64,000 nucleotides of DNA from Verpa conica (lineage: Eukaryota > Ascomycota > Pezizomycetes > Pezizales > Morchellaceae), in contig JAUFSD010000010.1 in the NCBI GenBank assembly GCA_033030425.1, positions 1,550,001-1,614,000 of the forward strand. The letters run 5' to 3'. Under the pieces are notes generated by a model. It was given only the letters and a program-made list of their open reading frames with translations, made no database searches and was not told the DNA's origin. Shown in pieces: positions 45,064 to 57,848 of this stretch. The position numbers and the translations under genes are program-made. Within the stretch, counting starts at the first letter, position 1; each line of letters starts with the position of its first letter.

Positions 45064-45180
45064 CAGGAGAAGCTCCCTATAAGAATATTACTAGTAAGAA
45101 TAAGCACTCTATAAGAATATTCACATTATAAGAATACTAGATTCCGGTCCCGAGCGTATTCTTATAGCGAGCTTCTCCTG
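45064..45180. mobile_element. 117-bp MITE with 24-bp terminal inverted repeats and TA duplication
   Basis: The element begins caggagaagctccctataag and ends in the inverse of that sequence with one mismatch. It is flanked directly by TA on both sides (45062-45063 and 45181-45182). The motif ctataagaata is repeated inside. It carries no coding capacity. TA duplication and CAG-type ends fit a pogo/Fot1-related non-autonomous element. This family assignment is inference. Confidence 0.85.
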
Positions 45181-45182
45181 TA

Positions 45183-46534
45183 GTATGACAATTGATTGAA
45201 GTAGCGGGCGCAGGGTTTACAGTGTAAACCTATCAAATATTATTGAGAAGCCAGAGGTACTGTAAATCATGGATTTCGATTGCCGCGTTTCGAGGGCGAC
45301 AATGAAATCACAAGATACAACTCAATAGCAAGGAAACTATTCACTATAAACAAAATGTCAAGGGTATTAGAGGCAGTAGGTAGTTTCAGCAGGAATAGTC
45401 CAGAGATTATAATATAAAACAATGTAACTGATGGATTAGTCAGAATCGAAGATGTTGAGGGCATAGGGTTTATGATTAAGGTTTGCGCTAAGGACGAGAG
45501 ATGTAAAAGGAGAGGAGACTCTTCCTTCTCAGGTGCTTTGATCTAGGGAAATATAATTTCTAAAATCGACCCTTTCACAAGACAGTTTGAGAAATTAAAT
45601 TGTAACAGCGATAAGTAAAACCTATATTAAGATAGGTAGAGGGGATGTGGGAGAGAAACATCAGCAAGATATCGGGAAATAAATCTTCGCTTCAGAGGAC
45701 ACAATTATGATCAAGTTAGGTCGGATGAAGAGCCAAAAGTAATTGTGGTCGTGTAGTCTCGGACCTGTGTACCACGTCCTAGCCGTATTATTTTAGGTAG
45801 GATTACTGACGGTTGTTTCTTAGAAGGGTCTAGACCAGTAAAAGGCTTAAATATAGAGCTCATTCGGTTTGAATGAATTCTATTTTCATTATTTTCCACG
45901 GAAAGGAACGTTGAAGAATGAGTAATATAATTTAATTAATTCCCTCCCCCTCCCCCTTCCTCTTTACTCTATGGGTTCTGGGGACCCCAAAACCTAACCA
46001 AAGATACTCATGAGAGGCTGTTGGCGGTTAACGGCAATAAGTGATGTGGAGTGAGGTCATAACAGCGGGATTGTGTCACTGCTGCGCGAGCCTTATCTAG
46101 CCCTAGCCCTAGCACCCGAGTGATCCTCAATGACGGCGTAAATACGTTTGAAACTCCATCCAAACACCCAGCTCGGAGGTACAGATAGCTTGGGGTGTTT
46201 GAGTAGGGAGGAGAAACCTTCATCACTCCTATTTCTAGATCGTGTGAACCTCTAATGAAACATAGCGATGAAGTGAATCTATAACAAAGGCTTACGATTA
46301 CTGTTTATAGATTGACAAAGTGGACTGCCTCCTTTCAAATAAATTAATGCCGCATGTCCCCATCCCCTCGGTGATCTATTTTGCAGGTTTCCTCGCATAA
46401 CGTCAGACTCTTGGCAGCAACGTCGTCGGCTGTTCCTGCTGCTGCACGTAAACCCCGCACTAGAAACAAACCACCCCACCTAACCTCATCACTCCTCTTT
46501 TACAACAACCCCATATCATCAATCACATACAAAC
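45183..46534. other. Spacer and promoter of the PA2G4-like gene
   Basis: Short frames only. A C-rich tract lies near 45940-45960. The 120 bases before 46535 are AC-rich, a typical leader of a highly expressed fungal gene. Confidence 0.5.
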
Positions 46535-48120
46535 ATGGCCTCAAACGACGCTGAAGATTCTGTCCCTGCCGCTGCCAGCGCTCCCAACGCTAAGGCTGCA
46601 GCTGAGGAAATTGGTACGTGAAGATTATCATGACAATGTTCTTTGTTTGCTTGGCTGCGAAACAAATTGCTAATTATGGGATGACATAGACTACACGTTG
46701 AACAACCCCGACGTACTCTCAAAATACAAAGATGCAGCGGTAATCGCGCACAAAGTTCTTGATGCTGTTGTGAAGTTGGCGGTTGAAGGTGCAACCATTT
46801 TGAGCCTTTGCCAGGAGGGTGACAAGTTGTTGGATGAGGAGACTGCAAAGGTCTACAAGGGCAAGAAGATTAGCAAGGGTATGGGAAATTCTCATCGCAC
46901 TTTCGATCCCAGCTTTCTCCGATATATTTATTGGTTGCGGTTGTTTTTTGTGTGGGAATCCGGGGTCCGCGGATGCGGATATTTGATATTCGGAATCCAC
47001 TGCTGCTTCAGAAATATAAGAATTTACTAACATCCCCATAGGAATTGCTTTCCCCACCACCGTTTCCCCCAATGATATCCTCACTCCCTACACTCCCCTT
47101 TCTACCGATACCACAGAGGCTGCCATCGCAATCTCTAATGGTGATGTCCTCAAGATTCAGTAAGTCCTCAACCAAAATAACCTAGCATTCCCTCCAGATT
47201 CTAACCCATTATAGACTTGGTGCCCAGATTGACGGTTTCCCCGCTATCATATCCGACACAATCGTCGTTGGTGAAACCTCCGCTGAAAAGAACCATAACG
47301 ACCTTCTCCTCGCAACCCACTACTGCAATGAGGCACTCCTACGTCTGATGCTCCCCGCGGATGTCCACCCCTCGAATACGCCCGAAAAGCCTTACAAGGC
47401 CCCCACATCTTATGAAATCACCGAGAAGTTGAAGAAGATCGCTGCTTCCTACGGCTGTAATCTTGTCGAATCCACCACCTCGTTCGTCTTTGCACGTAAC
47501 GAGATTGAGGGTAAGAAGCGTCTCGTCGTCCTCCCAGGGGAAGGTATCCCCAAGAGCGAGGGAGTCCCCGAGGTCAATGAAGCCTGGGGTGTTGAGCTTG
47601 CATTGTCTGAGGGCAGTGGAAAGGTTAAGGAAGTTGCTGGGAAGAGAGCTACACTTCACAGAAAGACTGACACAAAGTTTATTATGAAGAGAGAGTCTAG
47701 CAGGGCTACGCTTAACGAGGTTATTAAGAAGTTTGGAACTTTCCCGTTCGGATTGAGACAGCTGGATGATGAAAGGACAGCAAAGGCTGGGATTTTGGAA
47801 TGTGTCAGGAGTAATGTGTTGAGGCAGTTTGAGGTTTTGGGAGATAAGGATGGTGCAGCTACATCTAGGCTTTTTACCACTATTGGTTTGTTCCCCGGAC
47901 CACTCTATATCAGCTTGTACTAATCGAGAGTACTATAGCGATCACCAAGGCTGGAATCACAAAACTCGCCGGGCCCACACCCTTAGACCTTGAGAAGATT
48001 ACCTCCGAGAAGAAGATTGAAGATGAATCTATCCTTGAATTGCTTGCTATTCCTCTAAGAACAGAGGGTAAGGGTTCCTCCAAGAAGAAGAAGAAGAAGG
48101 CCGCGAAGAATGCCGAATAA
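46535..48120 (+). CDS. PA2G4: Proliferation-associated 2G4 / EBP1 family protein (S. pombe Cdb4 type)
   Basis: Five exons, 46535-46613, 46690-46878, 47042-47159, 47215-47885 and 47939-48120, total 1239 nt and encode 412 residues. The body is a methionine aminopeptidase ('pita-bread') fold: LNNPDVLSKYKDAAVIAHKV, IAFPTTVSPNDILTPYTPL, DVLKIQLGAQIDGFPAI, RLMLPADVHPSNTPEKPYKA and FGTFPFGLRQL. The five metal ligands of active enzymes are not conserved as a set (for example GAQIDGF replaces GxxxxGYxxD), so it is a non-catalytic relative. Members bind ribosomes and structured RNA and act in ribosome biogenesis and growth. The C-terminus ends in a lysine run (KKKKKKAAKNAE), also typical. The first exon gives a short acidic/alanine-rich start. 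Confidence 0.93.
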
Positions 48121-49776
48121 ATGTAGCATTCTCTTTTTTTACCCCTTTCGCGCTCTCTCCGGTTGGTAGTTAGTTGAGTTGCGACAAATGAAATTTAAAA
48201 AAAAAGAACAAGGCGGGAAACTGATTTTTCTGAGCATAATCTCTTTTTTTATATATACTTTGTTCAATTGCGGTTAGTATTGAAATAGTGAAAAAAATAA
48301 GATATGATATTGAGATTGAGATATTTTTGTACACCCACGTCAATTGTGCAGGTAGATTGACTTTACCACAATTGAAACAACCCAGGCCGGTATCCCCCCT
48401 CGGCCAATCCGCACCCCCCCCATGCATGCACTCTGCACCCCACACAATCCCCTCTGATCTACCCCGCATAGTAAACCATGGTCCGGTGACCTGCCCACGT
48501 GGTTCGTGATGCTTGGCGGTGTATAGTCCTCACCACTATATATATATATAAAACTACAATTATTAAACTCCATACTGCCCTTCCCCATACCAGACTATCG
48601 GGTGATTATGCAAGGATCAAAAAAGAAATTGCATAGCTTATCTATAGTACTACATAAAAAAACACTAGTTAACTATATATACTACAGAGAAGGATATGAA
48701 GTAGTTTGAGCTAGACCGTAGAACTCTTGAACAGTAGGTTTCTTGCAGTACTAGAATCGCTTCTATAGTTATTTAATGCGGTGCTGCGGGGAGGACGATG
48801 ACCCTGTGTTGGTTGAAATATAACTCTCTACTAACTCATTCGACAGCTGGATGTGTATAGGAGATAAGTTGTATCTACTATGAACTTCTTGGGGTGTGAG
48901 CCTTATTTAAATATCACTCTATAACCAAGACCAGTTGGAGGAATGTTTACATATTCCACTATTACACCTAATACAAAACCCCAAGCGTGCACCTTATTTA
49001 TCGAGCCTAAAAGCATAATAACACCCTACGCAGAAATTAACCCCCTCCCCTCCCTCCTCCCCCCTGCTGGTCATTTCGAAATCTCATTCTTTTTTACTCG
49101 AGTCACAGTATATCACTCGAACACAGAAAAAAAAGAAAAGAAGCGCATTCATCTAGATGAAGATTCTATGATACGTGAATACTTGTGAATATAAAAAATA
49201 GCACAGCTACCTTTCTCCCTTACATCTACCTACCTACCTACCTACCTAGCACAGCTCGAACAAAAAAAAAAAAAAGGGCCAATTACCACAAAAAGAGAAG
49301 AGGAGGCGAGTAGAAGAGGGGAGAAAACCAAAGATAATGAGAAAAAAAAAAAAAAGAGAGAGAGAGAAAGTGAATAAGGTAGACCAAGTAAATGATTTTG
49401 TTTTAGGGAGGAAAAGAGAAACACTAGAGAGATAATAAAGAAATAAAAACGCCATCGCTTTAACGTACATACACTAAGACTACCTTAAAAAACAAACCAC
49501 ACGATAAAAAAAAAAAAAAAGGACCACCCATCCTACCCTAATCCAACTACCGGGGTGTTCATATCGTTATATAAGTACCCAAAAGAAGGGTGAGTATATA
49601 AAATTCATCTCTCCCTAGTAGTGCACTAAGAGAGACGCAAGCATGGGTAGATGATATCGGCATACACAAAAATATAAAATAGAGTACACAATTCCCCTCC
49701 TTTCATAACATGATGAATTCCCAGAGACCCAGAAGGAAACAAGAGAAGAAAGAGAAGGGGAGAGAAAAGGCTTCAT
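48121..49776. other. Convergent 3' region with simple repeats
   Basis: This lies between two convergent genes. It contains a (TA)n run near 48537-48551, several A runs of 13-15 (near 49261, 49343, 49506) and a (CTAC)5-type repeat near 49227-49248. No gene recognised; short frames here follow the homopolymers. Confidence 0.6.
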
Positions 49777-52700
49777 CTAAGCCTCAACATCACTGGGTGG
49801 CTCGGAAAGCTCGCTACTATCATCATCCCCTGTAGCGACAGCCTTAGATTTCGAGTTACCGTTCGTGCTACCATTAACTGCCGCTGCCGCCGCAGCACCT
49901 CTTGTTCTACGGCTCCCCCTTGTTGGCTTCTTCTCGGGGGTCTTCTCTTTGGTTGGTGCGGGCGCTGGGAGCTCAGGTGATGATGGTGCTACTACCCGCT
50001 TCGGTCGGCCACGGCCACGCTTCATGGGTGTTATTTTAGGGGGTGGAGAGTGCTTTTCGGGTTCTTCGGCTTCGGCTTCAGGCTCCGGTGATGGCTCCTT
50101 CTCCTTCTCGGGTTCAGGAGCTACGGCTTGGGCGTCTTCATCTTCGTCCATAGTGTCGACGGCACCCTTCCGCTTGCGTGTGGGAGTTGGGACTGGAGAA
50201 CTCTCCTTCTCCACTATCTTCTCTCTTGGTTTTCTTCCCCTCCTGACACTTCCTTTCTCCTCCCTCTCTTCCTCTTTCTCCTCCTCTTTCTCCTCCTCTT
50301 CCTCCTCTTCCTCATCACCTCCCTCACTCCCTGCATCCTCCATTTCAACATCCTCATCTCCACTATCGTCACCAGCAGACCCCGCACTCTCTTCCTCATC
50401 ATCGCTCGGCCCACTCTCCACATACTTCACCTTTGTCGTCGCCCGCCCGCTTCTCCTTCTCTCTGTACCGCCCACATCCATATCATCCTTCTTAGTCTTC
50501 GGAGTCTTAGGCGGCCGCCCTGGCTTCCTCTTCTCGGTCGCTGGGGTGTCGCCGCCAACAGGGGTGGTAGAAGACGCCTTATATTTCTTCTTTGCAGGTG
50601 TAGCCACACGAGTTCCAGCGCTCGGATCACTCTTCCGCTTCTTACCTTGGCGCCCTCCCTTTGGCTTGATGAGGCCATCAAGACGTACTTCGATCTGTTC
50701 GGGGAGATACGTCTTGCGAGAGACCTGGAGAGATTGTTCAGCGCTTTGCATAGACATGAAGAGGCCGGCTGGGAGGCCGATCTTGCCGGGCCAGGTTTGA
50801 ATAGGCCAGTGGTGATAATCGGCGTAACGGCGGATGACGGCTTGGGCGAGTTCAGAAAGATAGTACAAGTTCTGTTGCGTATGTATCTATTAGTTGCCGC
50901 TTCGTGGCACAGAAAAGGGTATCATACCTCGCTGTTATCAGGACTCAGCCCATCCCTAAATTGTTTAACTCTCTGCGCAACATGGTAGACCAAACTAAGG
51001 TTGTCCTCGTTTGCGACGGCCGTAAGGTAGAATAGGATATATCTACAGAACCAGGCGCGCACACTTATAATCAGCTCCGTCTGTCTCTGTTCCCCCCTAA
51101 AGTAGATTTTCCATCCCCCATCAAAGCAAAATGTTTGGAGAAGAAGTAGGAGAGAGAGGGCTTAGTGCAAAAAAGAACCCAACGCCTCACTCCCCCACTC
51201 TTACTCCAAATACTCTCTCATACCAGGTCTCCATCTCTTTCGTTCTTTTCGGGGGGAAGCCGCGCACAAAAAAAAGCAAAACCCAATAAGATAAACTTAC
51301 TTTGCAAAATCCGCTAAATCGTCCACCTGCGTCCCAAAATCCGGATGGTGCGCTAGCAAGCTCAGTAATCTCGAGAACACTGCCTCCATCACGATTCCTC
51401 CACTGTTTGTCTTCCTCATACTCGCTGTCCTCGCTTTGACCCACGTCACGGCGGCTTCTCGCATATCTTGCTGCGGCTCATACGCCATTAGGAAGATGAT
51501 TGTGTAGAACCGATTCCCGAGACGTGAGGACGCGAGGTACTTTTTAACCTTGTTGACAAAGCCAGCACGGACCTCAGTACAGTGATCCTGCACGACGCAG
51601 GCGAGATGGTTAAAATCAACAGAGCCAATAAGATCATCGTAGACTTTGTGAGAGGCAAGCTTAAGAAGCGAGAGGGCAGCAGAGAGGCGTAGTCGGGATT
51701 TATGTGCTCGTCTGTACACCAACGTTAGATTATCTCCCATCTCAAGGAAGACCTAGAGAACTCACGGTGTATCACCATCCTTACTCAACTCTCCCTCCTT
51801 CATAATCAACTGCATCAACATCTTTATAACTGCTTTCGGAACAGTCTTTTTGATTGACTCCTGATCATCCAATCCCTTCAATTTTTCCGTTTGTGCTCTC
51901 AGCCGATTCACTAATATCCTCACCGCCAGCAGCTTCGCCTTACATTCATCGTCCAGCACATCATCATCAACCCAGACGGCTGCCTCATTCGCTTTATCCT
52001 CCTCTGTTGCCGGAGTCCTAACATTCAAGAGCACATCCCGTGCAATATCCATAATGCTATCATTCTCCTCCTCGCACTGCTCTGGCGCCAACAAGACAAG
52101 TTGAGCAAGACACGCAAGCTTCGCCAGGAAATGCTCCTCGCCGAACGAAAAGTCCTTCACGCAGCGCTTGATGAGGTCTGCAGCGTACATATCCTTTCGC
52201 TTTGCAGAGTACATGAGTATGCTCACTGCATGCTTTGCCGCAGCCGGGGGTTTCCCCGTGAGCGCGAAGGAGACGAGGGCTTGTAGGAGTTTCCGCTCTT
52301 GTGGCATGTCCATCGGGTAGGACTTTGCGAACCCGGCGCAGGCTTTCAGAGTGTCTACTGCGCCTGAGTCTGCTGCTCCATGACGGGTTGTCGAGGATTG
52401 TTCCTGGAGTAGGTCGGATAGAGCTTTGACGTTCGCCTTGAAGACTGCTGGGTTCGAGGAGGACATCTCTTTGAGTACTTCGTGGGCCACGCCGCCAAGA
52501 ACAGCTTCGTCGGTGCGACTGAACTCGACAATGTGGGGGACGTGGCTTTTGTTGTAGATGAGCTGGCTCACGCGGTACAGTAGTGGGGTGAGAGTCTCCA
52601 TGATGACCGGTGCGGTGCCGGGGGCTTCGGAAATGCGCTTCTTGATTTCTTTGAGTGCCTTGACGACAGTACGGTAGTCGGAATCAGGGGAGAAGCAGAA

Positions 52701-55190
52701 GCGGATGAGTTGGTAGCAACGACGGTCGTGGAGTTTTGCGAATTTCATTAGGTTTTCTTTAGCCTTAGGGGAGTCGGGGAGCTTCTGTGAGAGCCATTCT
52801 ATAAATTTGTTAAGGGCGTGTTTAACCCCTTCTTCGTCAACGCCATTATCAAACACACCACCCTAGTAATAGTTAGCATCGAGTGTCTATATGAAAAACT
52901 AGAGATATAGGATCTGGGAAACCTACATTATAATCCTCACAACTCTTCAAAAACACATCCATGACCTTTGCATAACTAATCTGCCTCAATGGGACCGCAA
53001 ATAGTGCCTTCTTCGCCTTGACATCCAGCCCTTTTACGAGCACCAACAGTCTCTGCACACGAATCTTATCTCCCTCTGCAATCTCCTTTTCCCGCTCCTT
53101 CTCCGCCTCCTTCTCCCTGCCTCTCCCGTTCTTCCCATTCTCCGCCGTTCTCTCCTTCTCAATGGGGGGATAATTCACCGGCAGCAAGACAACAAACAAC
53201 ACGTGGTCGAGGAGAACATTGACTTCTGCATCGTTGATATAGAAAGTATCCAAAATCTTACTCGGAATCCAGCCCAGCTGTGCCGTGATGAGCTCATTAC
53301 CCGCAGCAATATCGGCATAGGCCATGTTCCAGATACGCGCAAGACAAAACATACCCTCCCAGCGCACGCTAAACTTCTTATCCCGCACCCTTTCACCGAG
53401 ATTATGTAAGATCTTCTTACCCCAATTCTTTGTATTCTCATCTGCACCCTTGGCCTTACGGGCCGGGGCGCCAGAGCCCATACCGGGGTCATACGTATTA
53501 AACGGAGAAAGGTCAGCGCCAAGCTTGGTCGTAATACTAGCATAATCCAACTCTCCTAAAGAAACACACGCAGAGAGTCTAACGCGGTCGTCAAGATCAT
53601 TAAGTTTCCCAGCGACCAGATCAACAAGCTGCACCGCCATAAAGTCATTACGTTCCTTGATGATTCTCACCGCAGCCTCGACCCACTTGGCGCGGACCGC
53701 GCTACTCTTGTCGTTTGCGCGGCCGATCCACGCTTTCCATGTAGCTGGGGCACTCCCGCCAAACGCACCAGTCAAGGCCATATCCCCGATCGTCTCGGTA
53801 CTCAGTACCCGCAGCTCTGCATTCTCGGCAAGGAGCTCCTGCTCCAGCTGGGGGATCACGTTCTGCAGCACGGCAGGACAAGCCTTCCAGAGCTCCTTGA
53901 CGAGGAGATGGGCTTTGTGGAGTTCTTGAAGGTCTTCGTGGGAGGGCTCATGAAGCTCTGGGTCGTCAGAGTCAGAGTCGGGGCTCATTGAAGTGTGACG
54001 TCCCTTCCTCGGTCGTGATGAAGGCGAAGCGTCCAGAATGACCTCAGAGAAATATTGACAGATCTGTCGGGCCATCTTATCGATACAGGCGTTACAGATT
54101 GCTTTCGCCATAGTGTATGCGGGTGGTGGTATAGCAGATACTAATTTTAATTGACCATCATCTTTTCCTTTTCCACCTATACCAACACCAACACCACCAG
54201 CTCCCCCCCCACTAGCTCCTCCTCCTCCACCTACCGCTACACCTCCTTTGACTTCCTTGGTGTTGGGTTTACCGCGGGAGGAGATGTTGGCGAGGGCGCT
54301 GGGGTTGGCGCGGAAGAACTGAGCGACGATGATGTCTACGACCTCTGAGGGGAGTGAGTTGCACTCCTCGATGAGCTGGATTAGGATATCCGTCATCTGG
54401 TACTCGACGTTCTTGGGCCCATCTGGACGGGCGAGGTCGAAAAAGCTTGTAAAGATTTTGAGGGTGATTGATTCGCCATTGGGGATGTCTGAGATGAGCA
54501 CTACGCTCTTGACACTGGCGAGAGATTCGAGCAGATAGAGGTGTTGCTGGTAGTAGGGAGTCTCAGGGTCCGAGAGACCACGGAGCTGGCGAACAAAGAG
54601 CTCGAATATATCCTATACAGTGTTAGATTGTTGTGGGGGGGGGGGAATAGAATACATGTAGCGATCGAGACAGAGAGGGAGAAAAAGAAAGAAGAAAAAG
54701 AAAAGAAGAGAAAAAAACATCAAATTCTACATTAAATGATATATAATTCGCGTAATGAACCCATCGCGTATCTATAAAAGGGAAGAAGAAAAAGAGAAAG
54801 AAAAAAAAGCAGAACAGAGAAAGAGAGAGAGAGAGAAGGAAAAAAAGAACCCACCTTCAACTGAACTGCAGTATACGGCGCATCCGGCGCATGTAACCTC
54901 AACATATCCGCCAAACAACACGCCGCATAGGCCTTCACACCACCATCCTTATGCTGTAATAGCCCCACCGAGACCAACTCCTTCGCAGGGGTCGCCAAAC
55001 TGTCGCGATCAACGGCCTCCTGTTCGAGCGCGATCAGCTCCTTGCTTAATGTTTTGAGCCTGTTGATGAGCGTGCCCGTAGGGATGGGTTTCCCGGCTTT
55101 CCACGAGAGGGGGTCGTTGAATTGGAGCACGTTTGAGGGCTGTTGCTCGTCTTCGTCCTCCTCTGGGGGAGGGCGGGAGGAGCGGGCCAT
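49777..55190 (-). CDS. pds5: Sister chromatid cohesion protein Pds5
   Basis: Six exons: 55190-54855, 54612-52927, 52862-51766, 51711-51301, 51042-50928, 50871-49777. They total 4740 nt and encode 1579 residues with phase kept at all junctions. The N-terminal ~1200 residues are HEAT-repeat sequence with Pds5 landmarks: LKTLSKELIALEQEAVDRDS, GVKAYAACCLADMLRLHAPD, DIFELFVRQLRGLSDPETPY, KLHDRRCYQLIRFC, YILFYLTAVANEDNLSLVYH. Pds5 binds cohesin's kleisin together with Wapl and Eco1-type factors and controls cohesin release and acetylation. The C-terminal ~290 residues are disordered with AT-hook-like motifs (KRKPGRPPKTPK, KRGRGRPKR, RRGRKPREK) and a long Glu/Asp run, as in many Pds5 proteins. Intron 1 is 242 bp, much longer than the others, and purine-rich. 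Exon 5 is only 115 nt. Confidence 0.95.
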
Positions 55191-57848
55191 CGCGTCGTTA
55201 TGAGGGGGGGGGGTGAGAAGGAGGAGGGGAGGTGAGAAAGGAGAAAAGGGGGGGGGGTATAGCTTAAAGCGCTGATGGCTTGCGACGCGACGATTGAAGG
55301 TGATAGGGTATGTGTGGTGGTGAGAGAAGTTCAAAGTTCGGAGGGATAGTAATAATTGGGGGGGGGGGTTGTGTGGATCACGGCGGAGGATGGATGGTAG
55401 CGAGGGTTAGGGGTGGTGTGAGTAGAAGAACAACACAGGGTGGGTGTTATCACGTCAAGTATTCACCACCGGGAACGAGAGTGCAATGGGGTATCAATTG
55501 ATTATTCTCTATATTTCTCTATATCTCTCTCTATTCATCTCTATCTATCTTTCTATCTCTCATCTCCTCTCTCCTCTCTCTCTCCCACCCACAACACACG
55601 TTCAGATTACTCATCATATATCGCGTTCCCGAATTCGCCAAGCCTGATCAGCTGAGTGGAGTGGAACTTTTCTTTTTTTCTTTTTTCTTTTTCACCTTTG
55701 CCATTGATGGGAGTAGTGTGGTGTCTGTATTGTCATGTCTGTCTATGGATAGGCACATGGAGCTGGTTCATTCCCATCCGTTCATGGCATGCTGGTGTCG
55801 AGTGAGACCCGGTGAGGGAGCGCATGGGGGTTTGTGTCAAGACAAAGGATGTGCAGTAACTACATGATTTAGTGTATCCCGTAGTGTAAATGTGTATCGG
55901 GTCTTGGTCATGATGAAATAACTCAGGGTGTTAATCCCAGCGTATAAACTAATGACACGACTACTCTGAAGAGACTCATCACCGGGATGGTGATAGCATA
56001 AATGTCTGTTTACTATCAGGATATCTACAACTCGCAGTTGTAGGCAGGGTCTTTATCACAGTCTAGTATATCTTTAATGCCCCAATACGGATCCTCCTGT
56101 CAGCTCCTAACCTATTGACAGTATGCTTCAACTCCTTTGCTTAAACATGATAGAAACACATTGATCTTCAATTAATCGTTTAAGCATAACTACTACAGTA
56201 ATCTATAACCAGTCGCCCAGACCTACCTCTAGGGAAGAACCCTAGAAACGAATCAACAAATAGCATGGAAATGATCAAGGTGCGACTTTCAAGGTCAAAA
56301 AACGCACCAACACAACTTTGTAAAAATATTATAATACCACAAACCCACTGCACAAATCTCAGAAACCGTCCAAAGCGGCCTCTACAGGTACCAAAAACGA
56401 CACCCGCTCTCATCTCTATCAGACACAGAACCTCAGCCCCTTCCTCCAGCTACTAGAGAAGCTACGGACCGACTCCAAGCTAAAGATAACACAATATCAT
56501 CCATACACAAAAATCTAATCTTCACCCCTTGAGTTATCATACCTTAAACACACCTATTAATCCTTTATAAAAACCATCTCTTTACACACCCCAACACCAC
56601 CCTCGTCAACCACCCCTCCAACAGTACCTACCAGCGCAACACTCGCCTCCAAGGCCGCCGACTGCCTCAAAGACCTCTCTCTCTACTGGGAGATCGGTAC
56701 ATCTCGGTAAGCTGCATACCGCACCCACAAACGGTGCCTGTGAGTGTGATAATTGTCGGCCGAGATGGGCTCAGATATTTTTATCTTGATTATTAGGGAT
56801 ATTTCCAGTCGTAGATGAGTAGGATTTCTAGGGGTTGTAATGTTTTTGTGGAGGGTATAGAGTGCGGTTGAGAATGTGGGTGTATCAGTTATGTTTCGGT
56901 GGACCCGGTGTACTGGTAAGGTGGAGTCTTGGTAGACGGGGTATTACATTATTATAGGCTATTGTAGGAACAGTAATCACAGGAATCCTCATGTATCTAT
57001 ACACTTTACTAGATTTTATAAATTATTTAACTACAGGGGGGGAGTACATACCATAGTTTTCTACGACGGGGTGATTGATGACCGTTCTTGGAATAAAGGT
57101 ACCTATTACTGTATATTATGTCCCACACATCAGCAATAAGAGAAGGAGCACCCGGAAATGATCAAGATGCGAGTTTTCTAGACGTCTCTTCCCCTCCCAA
57201 AATAAATAGTAAAATAAGATATAAAAAACTCTTCTTACTCCCTCCCCCCCCCCCCCCACAAAACCCGAGAATCCACCCCCTACCTGCGCGGGCCGGCGCA
57301 TGCAGACAGACTGAACCCCTGACAAGTATTAAACCGGGCACCTGGAGGCTCGCCCACCACACTAATCTGAATAAGAGACCATCACAGACCTGCTCATAGG
57401 ACTAGATACATAGCTGATACCCACACAAGATAATAGAAGATATTCCCACAAAGAGTCACGTGAATCCTGCGATTATTACTCGCCAGAAGCCCCCCCGCGA
57501 TAGGCACCACGGGACTCACCAGCTCACATCGTGGTTCTTGTCTGGGGCAGTGGCGCTGGGCCGTATCCAATTAGAAGGCCAACTCATTTGACAGCGGGCA
57601 CCTACGGCTACATGGCGATTATTTACCCTCCCCCAATAGGCCCAAGACGGCCTGTGCCCTCTTCGTGTTGGTTATCACCGTCTGAGCGCTTTAGAGGATG
57701 ATATTAAGGCCTACAATGACGTTTGTTCCCTCTGCTTGTATATATCCACTCCACCTCCTTTTATCAAGACTCTAACCTTTCACATAGAATATATTCATTT
57801 ACCTCTACCCTGCTTGATTACTCCCCCTCTCTCTTTCTCTCTCTCCCT
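55191..57848. other. Long divergent spacer with low-complexity tracts
   Basis: This separates pds5 (minus) from the polymerase gene (plus). It holds G runs (55206-55212, 55248-55257, 55360-55369), a CT-rich microsatellite (about 55507-55590), a C run (57246-57257) and a weak ~24-bp shared sequence at about 56266 and 57155 (ggaaatgatcaag). A TTTATAAAAA near 56567 precedes no convincing gene. No coding region supported. Confidence 0.5.

Noticed and set aside
49242..49470. 60-74 codon minus frames rich in Phe/Ser/Leu
   Set aside because: Translations of poly-A/GA simple repeats in an intergenic region.
49865..50988. Long plus-strand frames (311 and 286 codons) opposite the pds5 C-terminus
   Set aside because: They are antisense shadows of the Glu/Lys/Pro-rich tail of Pds5, giving Ser/Leu-rich translations without domains; the minus-strand AT-hook exon explains them.
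56560..56712. TTTATAAAAA followed by a proline/threonine-rich frame ending LYWEIGTSR
   Set aside because: No start codon in a sensible place and no splice partners; the composition is low-complexity.
57723..57848. Upstream in-frame ATG for the polymerase gene
   Set aside because: It adds 42 Ser/Phe/Tyr/Leu-rich residues unlike family X N-termini and translates the CT-rich leader; the ATG at 57849 is preferred.
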